Positions 51,787 to 60,244 of a stretch of DNA of 62,405 nt are shown piece by piece (the stretch's first letter is position 1; each line of letters opens with the position of its first letter). The position numbers and the translations under genes were made by a program. The DNA is from an uncultured Verrucomicrobiales bacterium (lineage in GTDB: Bacteria > Verrucomicrobiota > Verrucomicrobiia > Verrucomicrobiales > Akkermansiaceae): positions 1 through 62,405 of the forward strand of contig CALCHQ010000004.1 of assembly GCA_937901085.1 (NCBI GenBank), written 5' to 3'. The notes beneath the pieces were generated by a model. That model had not been told where the DNA came from. It ran no database searches and worked only from the letters and a program-made list of their open reading frames with translations.

Positions 51787-53409
51787 TTAGCTGGCGTCGC
51801 CGGTGGTGACGCGGATGATTTCTTCTGCGGAAGTGAGACCGGCCAGCACCTTGCGGATGCCGTCTTCGCGCAGCGTGCGCATGCCGAGTTCGCGGGCGCG
51901 CTTACGCAGCTGGGCCGAGGTCAGGTTCGAGTTGATGAGACCGCGCACATCGTCCGTCACCTCGAAGATTTCGAAGATGCCGAGTCGTCCCTTCATGCCC
52001 TTGCCGCGGCAGCGTTCGCAACCGACGGGGTTGGGAACTTTCACCATGCGGTTGATGTCGATGCCCAGCGTGGTGGCTTCCTTCTGGGTGAGCTGGCCGT
52101 CCAGCTTGCAGGAGCAGAGACTGCGGCAGAGACGCTGTGCCATGATGGCACGCACGGCCGAGGCAATCAGGAAGCGGTCGACACCCATGTCGGCCAGACG
52201 CGCCACGGAAGAGGGCGCGTCATTCGTGTGCAGGGTGGAGAGGACGAGGTGACCCGTCATGGCGGCCTGGATGGCGATACCGGCGGTCTCCCCGTCTCGA
52301 ATTTCACCAATCATGATGATGTTCGGAGCCTGGCGGAGCATGGCTCGCAGAGCGGCGGCGAAGGTCATGCCGATTTCGGAACGAATCATCACCTGGTTGA
52401 TACCGCTCATTTCGTATTCCACCGGGTCTTCTGCGGTGATAATCTTCTTGTCCGGGCGGTTCAGGTAGTTCAGACAGGCGTACAGGGTTGTGGTCTTACC
52501 GGAACCGGTGGGACCTGTTACCAGGATAACGCCGTCGGGCAGGGTGACGAGGCGGTCGAAGGTGGCTTCGTCATCGGAAAGGAAGCCCAGCTGCGGCAGA
52601 CCCAGCGCCAGGGCGGATTTGTCCAGAATACGCATCACGACGGATTCGCCGTGGTTGGTGGGCACGGTGCTGACACGGAGGTCGATGTGGGCGCCGTCCC
52701 GCAGATCCATTTCAATACGGCCGTCCTGGGGAACGCGTTTTTCGGCGATGCTCATGGACGAACTCATGACCTTGAGACGTGCCACAATCGGTCCGAGCAG
52801 CTTCTTGGGGTGGTTGGCCACCTCGACCAGCCGGCCGTCCACGCGGTAGCGGATGCGGACGCGGTCTTCCATCGGCTCGATGTGAATATCGGAGGCTCGC
52901 ATCTCGTGCGCTTCGTTGAACATGTTGTCCACCAGCTCGATGATGGGGCCTTCCGTATCGCCCTTGGCGTACTCCTTCTTTTCGGGGTAGTACTTATCCA
53001 GAGCTTTGGTGAGCATCGGCTCGCTGGTGACAAAGAACGTGACATCCCGGCCCAGGAACTGCGGCAGGCTGTCCATGGTCTGCATGTCGAAAGGATCGAT
53101 GATGGCTACCTGCAGGGAGAATCCGTCATCGCCCAGGGGAAGGAAGCGCACGCGGCGGGCTAGTTCGCCCTTGACGGTGGCGATGATAGCCGGGTCGATT
53201 TCAAAGGAGGTGACATCCACGTATTCCAACCCGGAATTGGCAGCGGCAATCTGGGCGATGTATTCGGGAGTCAGGTATTTGTTTTCGATGAGGTATTCGA
53301 TGGTGTTATCCAGCGGCGAAAGCTGCATGCGGACAGAATCGAGGGTGCCTTCATCGATTGCCCCGGCTTCTACCAGGAGCTGCAGGAGAAAGTCTTCGTT
53401 CGAGTACAC
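51787..53409 (-). CDS. Secretion/pilus assembly ATPase (GspE/PilB), copy 2
   Basis: A second complete traffic ATPase (about 540 residues), with ILVTGPTGSGKTTTLYACL, AEDPVEYEMSGINQVMI, IIMIGEIRDGETAGIAIQAA and STLHTNDAPSSV. The zinc-site cysteines are less regular (CSCKLD, CERCRGKG). No early ATG exists: GTG at 53409 aligns the start (YSNEDFLLQLLVEAG) with copy 1, while GTG at 53448 would add 13 residues and sit 12 nt after the predicted transcript start. Neither has a Shine-Dalgarno site. It heads the secretion operon. Confidence 0.92.
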   Translation of the reverse strand: MYSNEDFLLQLLVEAGAIDEGTLDSVRMQLSPLDNTIEYLIENKYLTPEYIAQIAAANSGLEYVDVTSFEIDPAIIATVKGELARRVRFLPLGDDGFSLQVAIIDPFDMQTMDSLPQFLGRDVTFFVTSEPMLTKALDKYYPEKKEYAKGDTEGPIIELVDNMFNEAHEMRASDIHIEPMEDRVRIRYRVDGRLVEVANHPKKLLGPIVARLKVMSSSMSIAEKRVPQDGRIEMDLRDGAHIDLRVSTVPTNHGESVVMRILDKSALALGLPQLGFLSDDEATFDRLVTLPDGVILVTGPTGSGKTTTLYACLNYLNRPDKKIITAEDPVEYEMSGINQVMIRSEIGMTFAAALRAMLRQAPNIIMIGEIRDGETAGIAIQAAMTGHLVLSTLHTNDAPSSVARLADMGVDRFLIASAVRAIMAQRLCRSLCSCKLDGQLTQKEATTLGIDINRMVKVPNPVGCERCRGKGMKGRLGIFEIFEVTDDVRGLINSNLTSAQLRKRARELGMRTLREDGIRKVLAGLTSAEEIIRVTTGDAS

Positions 53410-53466
53410 GGAAGTAAGGAGGTGGAGTGAATAACGCGTTACAGGCACGGTCTGCGCCTGTCTTGC

Positions 53467-53495
53467 AGTCTACACCAAATGGAGCGTGCCGTCAA
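53467..53495 (-). promoter_or_regulatory. Promoter of the secretion-GH89 operon
   Basis: On the minus strand, TTGACG (53490-53495), a 17-bp spacer and TAGACT (53467-53472), upstream of both candidate GTG starts of the ATPase gene. Confidence 0.6.
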
Positions 53496-53568
53496 TCATA
53501 CAGTTCCATGCACGCGCGATTTTTTTGGCCTGAAATGCAGAAAATACCCCGGATTTGCCGGATTTTGC

Positions 53569-53597
53569 TTGCCGGAGGGGTGGGGCTGTGCTATAAG
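53569..53597 (+). promoter_or_regulatory. Promoter of the 53610 secreted protein
   Basis: TTGCCG (53569-53574), a 17-bp spacer and TATAAG (53592-53597), 12 nt before the ATG at 53610. Confidence 0.6.
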
Positions 53598-53609
53598 CCC
53601 TGCGTTATC

Positions 53610-54119
53610 ATGAAATCGCTCCTAATCAGTTCTGCCTTTGCTGTTATGCTGCCGCTCGGCCAGGCCTGCGCCTCGCAGCCGGTGCCGGAGGATGCCGCTT
53701 ATGCGGAGGAAGAGGCGATTTCGGAGGCTGCCACGCAGGCTATGGAGGCCGCCAATGCGGCCTTTGAACACCTGGCCGGGCTGCTGCAGCAGGTGGTGGA
53801 TGCACCGAGCGCTGCCGCGTTGCTGCCGGAGATTGAGGAGGCTGTCCGGCAGGTGTGGGCCGTTGAGGCCAGCGCCTTTGATGACGAGGACGAGGAGATG
53901 GTGGCTGCGGCCTTTGCCAATGATGTGTATGTGCGCGTCGCGGAGGAGGTTGCCCGCCTGGCTGATGCCGGTTTTTACGGGTATGATGCCCTTCGCCAGC
54001 TGCTGGATGTAGCCGACTCCACCAGCGAGGAACTGCCCGCCTCCCGGCAAGTGACTGCTCCTGCTGCCCCCGAATCACCCGCGCAGGAGGCCTCTACGGA
54101 GTCCCGCCTGGCGCATTGA
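53610..54119 (+). CDS. Secreted alanine/glutamate-rich protein, unknown
   Basis: This 169-residue protein begins MKSLLISSAFAVMLPLGQAC, a signal peptide that either cuts after CAS or lipidates the Cys at residue 20 (the lipobox LGQAC is imperfect). The rest is strongly acidic and mostly alpha-helical in character (AISEAATQAMEAANAAFEHL and similar), with a low-complexity Pro/Ala tail. No family recognised. The start is fixed by the promoter. Confidence 0.7.
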   Translation: MKSLLISSAFAVMLPLGQACASQPVPEDAAYAEEEAISEAATQAMEAANAAFEHLAGLLQQVVDAPSAAALLPEIEEAVRQVWAVEASAFDDEDEEMVAAAFANDVYVRVAEEVARLADAGFYGYDALRQLLDVADSTSEELPASRQVTAPAAPESPAQEASTESRLAH

Positions 54120-54156
54120 GGCGCTCTTTTTATCGGCCTGCTGCCTTTCTCTGCGC

Positions 54157-54184
54157 TTGCCAAGCGCAGGAAATCAGTTATAAT
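54157..54184 (+). promoter_or_regulatory. Promoter of hisS
   Basis: TTGCCA (54157-54162), a 16-bp spacer and TATAAT (54179-54184), 34 nt before the ATG at 54219. It would give a normal leader of about 28 nt. Confidence 0.6.
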
Positions 54185-54218
54185 GCTGCGCGTAACACCC
54201 ATTTTCATCCATTACATT

Positions 54219-55493
54219 ATGCCTGACGCTCGCTTCCAACCTCTGCCCGGATTCCGCGATTTTGCCCCGCAGGAATGCGCTTTCCGCAACTATTTGTTCA
54301 ATACATGGCGGCGCGTGGCTCATCGCTACGGCTTTGTGGAGTGGGAAGCTCCCACCATTGAATCCACTGAACTGTACCTCAAGAAATCCGGGGGCGAACT
54401 GCCTACCCAGCTCTTCCGTTTCAAGGACCAGGGCGAGCGCGATATCACTGTGCGCCCGGAACTGACCGCCTCGCTGGGCCGAATTGCTGCGGCTTACCAG
54501 CGCGAGTACACCAAGCCGCTCAAGTGGTTTGAAATCGGTTCCTGCTTCCGTTATGAAAAGCCGCAGAAAGGCCGCCTGCGTGAATTTGTGCAGTTCAATG
54601 CCGATATTCTGGGCGAGGCTGGGGAGGGCTCTGATGCCGAGCTGATTGCACTGGCCATCGACTGCATGCGCGAGTTTGGCTTCTCGGCAGATGATTTCGT
54701 GGTGCGTATCTCTGATCGCGAGGTCTGGCTCAAGTATGCTGCGGACAACGGCGTGGCCGAGGAACGAGTGCCGGATTTCCTCGCTATCATTGACAAGTTC
54801 GAGCGCGACCGCCCCGAATATTGCCAGGAAAAGCTGGATGCCTTTGGTCTGAAGCGTGAAGACCTCGTGAACTTCATCGCCAACCCACCCGCTGGCTGCT
54901 CCCCCCGCTATGATGCGGTGCTGGAGGAACTGCAGGCCCGCGGCCTGGATGCCTATGTGAAGCTGGACCTCTCCGTGGTGCGTGGCCTGGCCTACTACAC
55001 CGGGCTTGTATTCGAGATATTTGACAAGGGCCACACCCTGCGCGCGGTGGCTGGTGGTGGCCGCTACAACGGACTGGTTTCCACCCTCTCCAACGGTGCG
55101 GTTGATATGCCCGCCACCGGCTTTGCCATGGGTGATGCGGTCATCGCCCACCTCATCGAAGCCTGCCCGGCTGCCAGGGCGCTGCGCGATGCTGCCCTCA
55201 AGGCCTCCCAGGTGGATGTATGCATGGTGCTGGCTGCTGCCGAGAAGCGTCCGCAGATGCTGGGGCTTGCTTCCGCTTTGCGCGATGCCGGCCTGCGTGT
55301 GGATCTGCCCCTGGCACCGGCCAAGATGGGTAACCAGCTGAAGCGAGCCGAAAAAATCGGCGCGAAATACGCTGTTATCATCGGCTCTGAATACCCGGAG
55401 CTGGAACTCAAGAATATGCACACCCGCGAATCGATGCACGCCTCTCCCAATGGGCTCATGGCTGAGCTGCTGGGTGACGGCGAGGAGGTGTAA
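54219..55493 (+). CDS. hisS: Histidyl-tRNA synthetase
   Basis: This 424-residue class II synthetase starts MPDARFQPLPGFRDF. It has motif 2 (GSCFRYEKPQKGRLREFVQF), the histidine-binding RGLAYYTGLVFEIF and GGGRYNGLV, and a C-terminal anticodon-binding domain (VCMVLAAAEKRPQ to the end). It charges tRNA-His with histidine. Length is standard. The frame extends 12 codons upstream, but those overlap the promoter leader; ATG at 54219 gives the normal family N-terminus. Confidence 0.97.
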   Translation: MPDARFQPLPGFRDFAPQECAFRNYLFNTWRRVAHRYGFVEWEAPTIESTELYLKKSGGELPTQLFRFKDQGERDITVRPELTASLGRIAAAYQREYTKPLKWFEIGSCFRYEKPQKGRLREFVQFNADILGEAGEGSDAELIALAIDCMREFGFSADDFVVRISDREVWLKYAADNGVAEERVPDFLAIIDKFERDRPEYCQEKLDAFGLKREDLVNFIANPPAGCSPRYDAVLEELQARGLDAYVKLDLSVVRGLAYYTGLVFEIFDKGHTLRAVAGGGRYNGLVSTLSNGAVDMPATGFAMGDAVIAHLIEACPAARALRDAALKASQVDVCMVLAAAEKRPQMLGLASALRDAGLRVDLPLAPAKMGNQLKRAEKIGAKYAVIIGSEYPELELKNMHTRESMHASPNGLMAELLGDGEEV

Positions 55494-55508
55494 TCCGCCT
55501 TTTCATCC

Positions 55509-56597
55509 ATGCTGTGCCGTTTCCTTTTCCTCCTGCTGCCGGTGGCGCTGCTGGTGCAGTGCGCCCCGGCGGGTATGGTGGCAACAGAGCAGGGGGCTGG
55601 CCGGGCTATCATCCAGAAAGAGGCTGAGCCCCTCGTCTCCTCGCGGGAACAGCTTTCTACCGCGCTGCAAGACTGGATTCACCGCGCTCAGAACCCGGTG
55701 AACTTCAGGCTGTCGGCCGCACTCCGGCCGGGGTGGCGGCAGTATGTCGGCGAATCGGTCTGGGGGGAATATGCCCGCCGTTGTTCAGCTCGCTATGTGG
55801 AGGAAACCGGGCAGGTTTCCCTGAATCTGGAATACAGGGACTACGTCCGCCTGCGCGCCGCCTTGCGCGATGCCTCGTTCCGTGCAACCCTCCGCCCGGA
55901 GGAAGAACGTGTGCTGAAATGGGTGGAGGATACTGCACGTCCCTTGCTCCAGCCGGGGATGAGCGATTTTGATAAACTCCTGGCGCTTCACGATGCTTTG
56001 GTTCAGTACGGTCGCTATGATGCCGGAGCCGGAGGCAATGTGGAAGAGCTGATGCGCTCCGGCAGCGGTAGTTGTGAGGCATACAGCGCTGCCTTGTGTG
56101 TGATGCTGGAGCTGGCGGGTATACCCTCCCGCCTGGTGACAGGCGATGCCTCCGGCCCGCATGCTTGGAACATGGTGAAACTGGGGAAGGACTGGTACCA
56201 CGTCGATGCAACCTGGAATGACCCCGTTCTGGGCAACACCGGCCGTCAGGTTGTCAGTCATACCTACTTCTGCCTCAATGATGCCGAACTGGCGCGCACA
56301 CACCGCTGGGAGCGTTCGGTCTACCCCGCCTGTCGGGCTGCCGATTGTTATTATTACCGGAGGCAGGGCAGGTATTTCACCTCGTTTGAGTCTTATTGGC
56401 GGGCAGCTATACGCGCCTGGCGCAGCGGGGCAGCCCGCTTTGAGGGGTATCTGGTGACGTACGGCAGCCCGGAGCGTTTCCGGACTGCCATGCAGCGGGC
56501 TATGACAGACGGGACTCCCGCCCACATCAGCTGGACCGGCCCTGAAACGGAGGCTGGGGCGGTGATACTCAGCTTCGAACCGCAGGGTGGCCGATGA
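55509..56597 (+). CDS. Transglutaminase-like lipoprotein
   Basis: This 362-residue protein has a lipoprotein signal (MLCRFLFLLLPVALLVQC) and a transglutaminase-fold domain. The Cys is in GSGSCEAYSAALC, the His in GPHAWNMVKLG and the Asp in WYHVDATWNDP, a complete Cys-His-Asp triad. Bacterial members are mostly proteases or amidases rather than cross-linkers. It probably acts at the envelope on peptides or peptidoglycan (inference). It lies 15 nt after hisS and is likely cotranscribed. Confidence 0.87.
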   Translation: MLCRFLFLLLPVALLVQCAPAGMVATEQGAGRAIIQKEAEPLVSSREQLSTALQDWIHRAQNPVNFRLSAALRPGWRQYVGESVWGEYARRCSARYVEETGQVSLNLEYRDYVRLRAALRDASFRATLRPEEERVLKWVEDTARPLLQPGMSDFDKLLALHDALVQYGRYDAGAGGNVEELMRSGSGSCEAYSAALCVMLELAGIPSRLVTGDASGPHAWNMVKLGKDWYHVDATWNDPVLGNTGRQVVSHTYFCLNDAELARTHRWERSVYPACRAADCYYYRRQGRYFTSFESYWRAAIRAWRSGAARFEGYLVTYGSPERFRTAMQRAMTDGTPAHISWTGPETEAGAVILSFEPQGGR

Positions 56598-56609
56598 TGC
56601 ATATTTTCC

Positions 56610-56638
56610 TTGCATTGGCGGGTGGAATGTGTTTCAAT
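56610..56638 (+). promoter_or_regulatory. Possible promoter of tRNA-Leu
   Basis: TTGCAT (56610-56615), a 17-bp spacer and TTCAAT (56633-56638), 12 nt before the tRNA. The -10 is a weak match. Confidence 0.4.
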
Positions 56639-56650
56639 TTTCCCCGCAAC

Positions 56651-56734
56651 GCTACAGTGGCGGAATGGTAGACGCAGGAGACTTAAAATCTCCCGGTAGG
56701 TAATACCGTACGGGTTCGAGTCCCGTCTGTAGTA
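56651..56734 (+). tRNA. tRNA-Leu (UAA)
   Basis: An 84-nt class II tRNA with a long variable arm (GGTAGGTAATACCGT). Acceptor GCTACAG pairs with CTGTAGT (terminal G-U). The anticodon stem GGAGA/TCTCC encloses CTTAAAA, anticodon TAA. T-loop TTCGAGT. CCA is not encoded. Confidence 0.96.
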
Positions 56735-56748
56735 GTGTGTAACAGAAC

Positions 56749-56786
56749 GAGGGCGCAGCCGGATTCCGGCTGCGCCCTCCTTTGTT
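56749..56786. terminator. Bidirectional terminator, tRNA-Leu / symporter
   Basis: A perfect 14-bp stem, GAGGGCGCAGCCGG (56749-56762) with its complement (56766-56779), has a 3-nt loop and then CTTTGTTCT. The other strand has no strong U-run. Confidence 0.85.
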
Positions 56787-56799
56787 CTGAGAAATGAAA

Positions 56800-57957
56800 T
56801 CAGCTCTTGTAGAACTTGTTCACGATGATGGCCAGAGCGCCGTCGCCGGTCACGTTGCAGGCGGTGCCGAAGTTGTCCATGGTGATGTAGAGGGCAATCA
56901 TGAGGGCTTGCTCATTTTCGCCGAAGCCCAGCATGGATTGCAGCACTCCCAGCGCGGCCATGATGGCACCGCCGGGGACACCGGGTGCGGCGACCATGAC
57001 CACGCCCAGCATGAAAATGAAACCTGCCATGGTGGCAAAATCAACCGGCGTGCCTTTCATCATCATGATGGCACAGGCGCAGGCGACAATCTTGAGCGTG
57101 CTGCCTGAAAGGTGGATGGTCGCGCAGAGCGGTACGACAAAGCCTGCCACATCCTTGTTGACCCCGTTGGCGATGGTCTGGCGCAGCGTGACCGGGATGG
57201 TAGCGGCGCTGGACTGCGTGCCCAGGGCGGTGAAATAGGCTGGCAGCATGCGGAAGAGTAAGGCCAGGGGATTGCGGCGGGCAATGAGCCCGGCTGCACC
57301 ATACTGGAACAGCAGCACACCGATGTGCAGCAGGAAAATCACACCGATGATTTTGATGAAGACCGACATGATTTCGGCCGCCTGCCCGGAGTAGGCCATG
57401 TTCAGCGCGATGCCGAAGATGAACAGGGGCAGTACGGGAATGATGACGCAGCCGATGGTGCGGTAGATGATGTCGCGGAAGTCGTTGAAGACGGCGTGCA
57501 GCGAGCCGCCGGCCTGTTGCGCCATGCCCAGCCCCAGTACAAAGGCCAGGATGAGGGCGGTCATGACGCCCATGAGCGGGGGAATGGCAATGTTGAAATA
57601 GGGAGCGGCGTTAGCGGCTTCGCCGAAGCTCTGGCTCATGGCGCCGGCCACAATGAGGGATGGGAAAGTGCCAGCGGCGGTGAAATAGGAGGCGAATCCT
57701 GAAATCAGCGTGGCAATGTAGGCCAGAAGGGTAGTGCCCAGCAGCAGACGCCCGGCTTTCTTGCCGATGTCGGCAATGGCCGGGGCAACCAGCCCCACGA
57801 TGAGCAGGGGGATGATGAAGCCCAGGAACTCACTGAACAGGGCGTTGAAAGTGGAGAAAGCGCGGATGACCTTGAGGGGCAGGTATTCTCCGAGGAATAC
57901 GCCCAGAGCCATGGCGATGATGATACGGCCGACAAGTCCTGCTTTAAATTTTTTCAT
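56800..57957 (-). CDS. Dicarboxylate/amino acid:cation symporter
   Basis: This 385-residue DAACS-family transporter (GltP/DctA/Glt_Ph fold) has multiple membrane helices. The substrate/cation signatures are TQSSAATIPVTLRQT (HP1), HLSGSTLKIV, VAAPGVPGGAIMA (HP2) and DNFGTACNVTGDGA (helix 8). It imports glutamate, aspartate, succinate or similar with Na+ or H+. The helix-8 motif has DNFGTACN where GltP has DRFRT, so a substrate outside the acidic amino acids, for example a small neutral amino acid, is possible. Confidence 0.9.
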   Translation of the reverse strand: MKKFKAGLVGRIIIAMALGVFLGEYLPLKVIRAFSTFNALFSEFLGFIIPLLIVGLVAPAIADIGKKAGRLLLGTTLLAYIATLISGFASYFTAAGTFPSLIVAGAMSQSFGEAANAAPYFNIAIPPLMGVMTALILAFVLGLGMAQQAGGSLHAVFNDFRDIIYRTIGCVIIPVLPLFIFGIALNMAYSGQAAEIMSVFIKIIGVIFLLHIGVLLFQYGAAGLIARRNPLALLFRMLPAYFTALGTQSSAATIPVTLRQTIANGVNKDVAGFVVPLCATIHLSGSTLKIVACACAIMMMKGTPVDFATMAGFIFMLGVVMVAAPGVPGGAIMAALGVLQSMLGFGENEQALMIALYITMDNFGTACNVTGDGALAIIVNKFYKS

Positions 57958-57965
57958 GCAGAATC

Positions 57966-57994
57966 ATGCTACCATGTCCGGGAAGATGTTGCAA
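57966..57994 (-). promoter_or_regulatory. Promoter of the symporter gene
   Basis: On the minus strand, TTGCAA (57989-57994), a 17-bp spacer and TAGCAT (57966-57971), 8 nt before the ATG at 57957. Confidence 0.6.
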
Positions 57995-58121
57995 CGTTTT
58001 TTTGAACGCCCTGTCTCTGTTTTTTGCTGTCGCTGGAGGGTGGCCGGCCTTAATCTGCGGCGGGTGCTGCGCGTTCCGGCGGTACTGGTGTATTATTGCT
58101 GCTGAAAAACGCAGTTTTGGC

Positions 58122-58149
58122 TTGAAAATGGGGTGTTTTGAGGTAGAAT
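58122..58149 (+). promoter_or_regulatory. Promoter of serS
   Basis: TTGAAA (58122-58127), a 16-bp spacer and TAGAAT (58144-58149), 9 nt before the ATG at 58159. Leader about 3 nt. Confidence 0.6.
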
Positions 58150-58158
58150 AAGTCTGTT

Positions 58159-59442
58159 ATGCTAGATATTCGTATTGTCAGGGAAAATCCCGAATATGTG
58201 AAGGAACGAGTGCGTCTTCGTGGTGGTGATCACTGGATGCTTGTGGATAAGGTGCTTGAATGTGATGTGAAGCGCCGTAGTGCCGAGACGGAGAAGCAGG
58301 CTCTCTCCCAGGAGCGTAACAGTTCATCCAAGCTTATTGGACAGATGATGAAGGAAGGCCGCCGCGAGGAGGCCGAGGAACTCAAGAAGCGCATGGGTGA
58401 GGTGGTTGACCGCATCAAGGAGCTTGATGTTGTGGCCAGCGCCGCTGCCGAGGAGCAGGAAGCACTGCTGCTTTCCATTCCCAACATGCCGCATGACGAT
58501 GCCCCCGTGGGTGAGGATGAAAGCGCCAACCCCGAACTGCGTGTGTGGGGTTCCAAGCCTGAGATTGCCGAACCTAAGGACCATGTGGAGCTGGGCACCA
58601 GCCTGGGCTTGCTGAATTTCGAGGATTCCGCCCGTATTTCCGGCTCCGGCTTCATTGTGTACCGTGGCAAGGGTGCCCGCCTGGAGCGCGCTCTCATCAA
58701 TTTCCTGCTCGATACGCAGACCGGCGAGAACGGCTACGAGGAAGTAGGGGTCCCCTTCATCGTGAAGCGTGAGTGCATGTACGGCACCGGTCAGCTGCCC
58801 AAGTTCGAGGAAGATATGTACGGCCTTGAGGAAAACAGCATGTTCCTGGTGCCCACCGCCGAGGTGCCGGTGACCAACCTCTGCCGCGACCAGATTTTCA
58901 GGGAAGCCGACCTCCCCATCAAGATGACGGCCTACACCCCCTGCTTCCGTCGCGAAGCCGGTTCGGCCGGTCGTGAGAACAAGGGTATGATTCGCGTACA
59001 CCAGTTTGACAAGGTGGAGCTGGTGGAAATCTGCCGCCCGGAGGAAGGCTTCGCCGAGCTGGAGAAGTTGACCAGTCATGCCGAGAGCATCCTGCAGAAG
59101 CTGGGTCTGCACTACCGCGTTATCGAACTTTGCACGGGCGACGTGGGCTTCTCTTCTGCCAAGACCTATGACATCGAGGTCTGGGCTCCCGGTCAGGGTA
59201 AGTACCTGGAAGTTTCCAGCTGCTCCTGCTTCACGGACTACCAGGCCCGCCGCATGAAGCTGCGCTACAAGGATGCGGACGGAAAGATTCGCACTCCCTA
59301 TACGCTCAACGGCTCCGGTACGGCGCTTCCGCGTCTCTTCGTGGCGCTGCTGGAGCAATGCCAGCAGCCCGATGGTTCGGTGAAGATTCCTGCCGCGCTC
59401 GTTCCCTACTTCGGAGCAGAGAGCATTACGCCCCAAGCCTGA
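58159..59442 (+). CDS. serS: Seryl-tRNA synthetase
   Basis: This 427-residue class II synthetase has an N-terminal coiled-coil arm (about residues 35-110, rich in Glu, Lys and Ala) that grips the long variable arm of tRNA-Ser. Motif 2 is TPCFRREAGSAGRENKGMIR, and motif 3 is LNGSGTALPRLFVALLE. The serine-binding VPTAEVPVTN is present. It is complete, and the only aminoacyl-tRNA synthetase gene besides hisS here. Confidence 0.97.
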   Translation: MLDIRIVRENPEYVKERVRLRGGDHWMLVDKVLECDVKRRSAETEKQALSQERNSSSKLIGQMMKEGRREEAEELKKRMGEVVDRIKELDVVASAAAEEQEALLLSIPNMPHDDAPVGEDESANPELRVWGSKPEIAEPKDHVELGTSLGLLNFEDSARISGSGFIVYRGKGARLERALINFLLDTQTGENGYEEVGVPFIVKRECMYGTGQLPKFEEDMYGLEENSMFLVPTAEVPVTNLCRDQIFREADLPIKMTAYTPCFRREAGSAGRENKGMIRVHQFDKVELVEICRPEEGFAELEKLTSHAESILQKLGLHYRVIELCTGDVGFSSAKTYDIEVWAPGQGKYLEVSSCSCFTDYQARRMKLRYKDADGKIRTPYTLNGSGTALPRLFVALLEQCQQPDGSVKIPAALVPYFGAESITPQA

Positions 59443-59450
59443 TTTTAACT

Positions 59451-59480
59451 CTGCCCCGGTCTGCCAGCAGGCCGGGGCAG
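59451..59480 (+). terminator. Hairpin after serS without a clear U-run
   Basis: A 9-bp stem, CTGCCCCGG (59451-59459) with CCGGGGCAG (59472-59480), has a 12-nt loop and is followed by GCCACTCC. It could attenuate or process the transcript entering the ExbB-like gene. Confidence 0.5.
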
Positions 59481-59519
59481 GCCACTCCCCACCCAAACTT
59501 ACTCCCCCGATATTGACCT

Positions 59520-60218
59520 ATGCGTGAAATGATTACCATCATGGGCCCCATGTTCTGGCTCATTCTCTTCTTTGCCACTCTGGCCCTTGCGGTGCTGGCC
59601 GAGCGCCTGTTCTACTTCCACCGTATCAATATCAACTCTGGTGATTTCCTCCGCGGCCTCTCTGCGTTACTGCGTTCCGGGCAGTACGATGAATGCCTGC
59701 ACGAAGCCCGCCAGCTGCCCGGCCCCATGGCCCGCGTGGTGGAGGCTGTGCTGAGCCGCCCCCGCCTGGCTCGTCATGAATTGCGCGAAATCGCCCTGGA
59801 AGCAAGCGAGGTGGAGGTATACCGCATCGAACGCAATGTCCGCACGCTGCTGGTGTGTGCCACTGTCATGCCTCTCCTGGGCGTGCTGGGTACCTTGCTG
59901 GCTCTGGTGCATTTCTACGAGCAGCCGGGGGTGACGGACGGTGCCGCGGCCGCCCCCATGGTGGCAGATACGCTGCAGCAGGCGTTGCTGCTTTCTGCTT
60001 CCGGCATTGCCCTGGCTATTCCTACCTATCTCTTCTACATGTACCTGGCTTCCCGCGCGCGTAAGCTCATCAACAGCGTGGAGCGCGCTGGTCTGGAGTG
60101 TGTGCATATCATTGCCGATGCCCGCGAGGATGCCATGAATCCTGCCTGCCCGGAACCCGCCAAGGGTGTGCTGGTCCGTGAGGAAGAGCCGCAGGCGGAA
60201 GCTGAGGAGAGCAAGTAA
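59520..60218 (+). CDS. ExbB/TolQ/MotA-family proton channel protein
   Basis: This 232-residue inner-membrane protein has one helix at residues 8-28, a cytoplasmic loop, and two helices bearing the family signatures VMPLLGVLGTLLALVHFYEQ and LSASGIALAIPTYLFYMYLA. In ExbB two threonines line the pore; here the first is kept (GVLGT) and the second site is Ser (LLLSASG). A 40-residue acidic tail follows. With the next gene it should form an energising complex at the inner membrane. It lies 77 nt after serS. Confidence 0.87.
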   Translation: MREMITIMGPMFWLILFFATLALAVLAERLFYFHRININSGDFLRGLSALLRSGQYDECLHEARQLPGPMARVVEAVLSRPRLARHELREIALEASEVEVYRIERNVRTLLVCATVMPLLGVLGTLLALVHFYEQPGVTDGAAAAPMVADTLQQALLLSASGIALAIPTYLFYMYLASRARKLINSVERAGLECVHIIADAREDAMNPACPEPAKGVLVREEEPQAEAEESK

Positions 60219-60244
60219 CTGAACACACCTTCAGTCAACCGACC

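Noticed and set aside
50068..53163. A 1031-codon plus-strand frame opposite both traffic ATPase genes
   Set aside because: Its apparent internal repeats simply reflect the two paralogous ATPases on the other strand.
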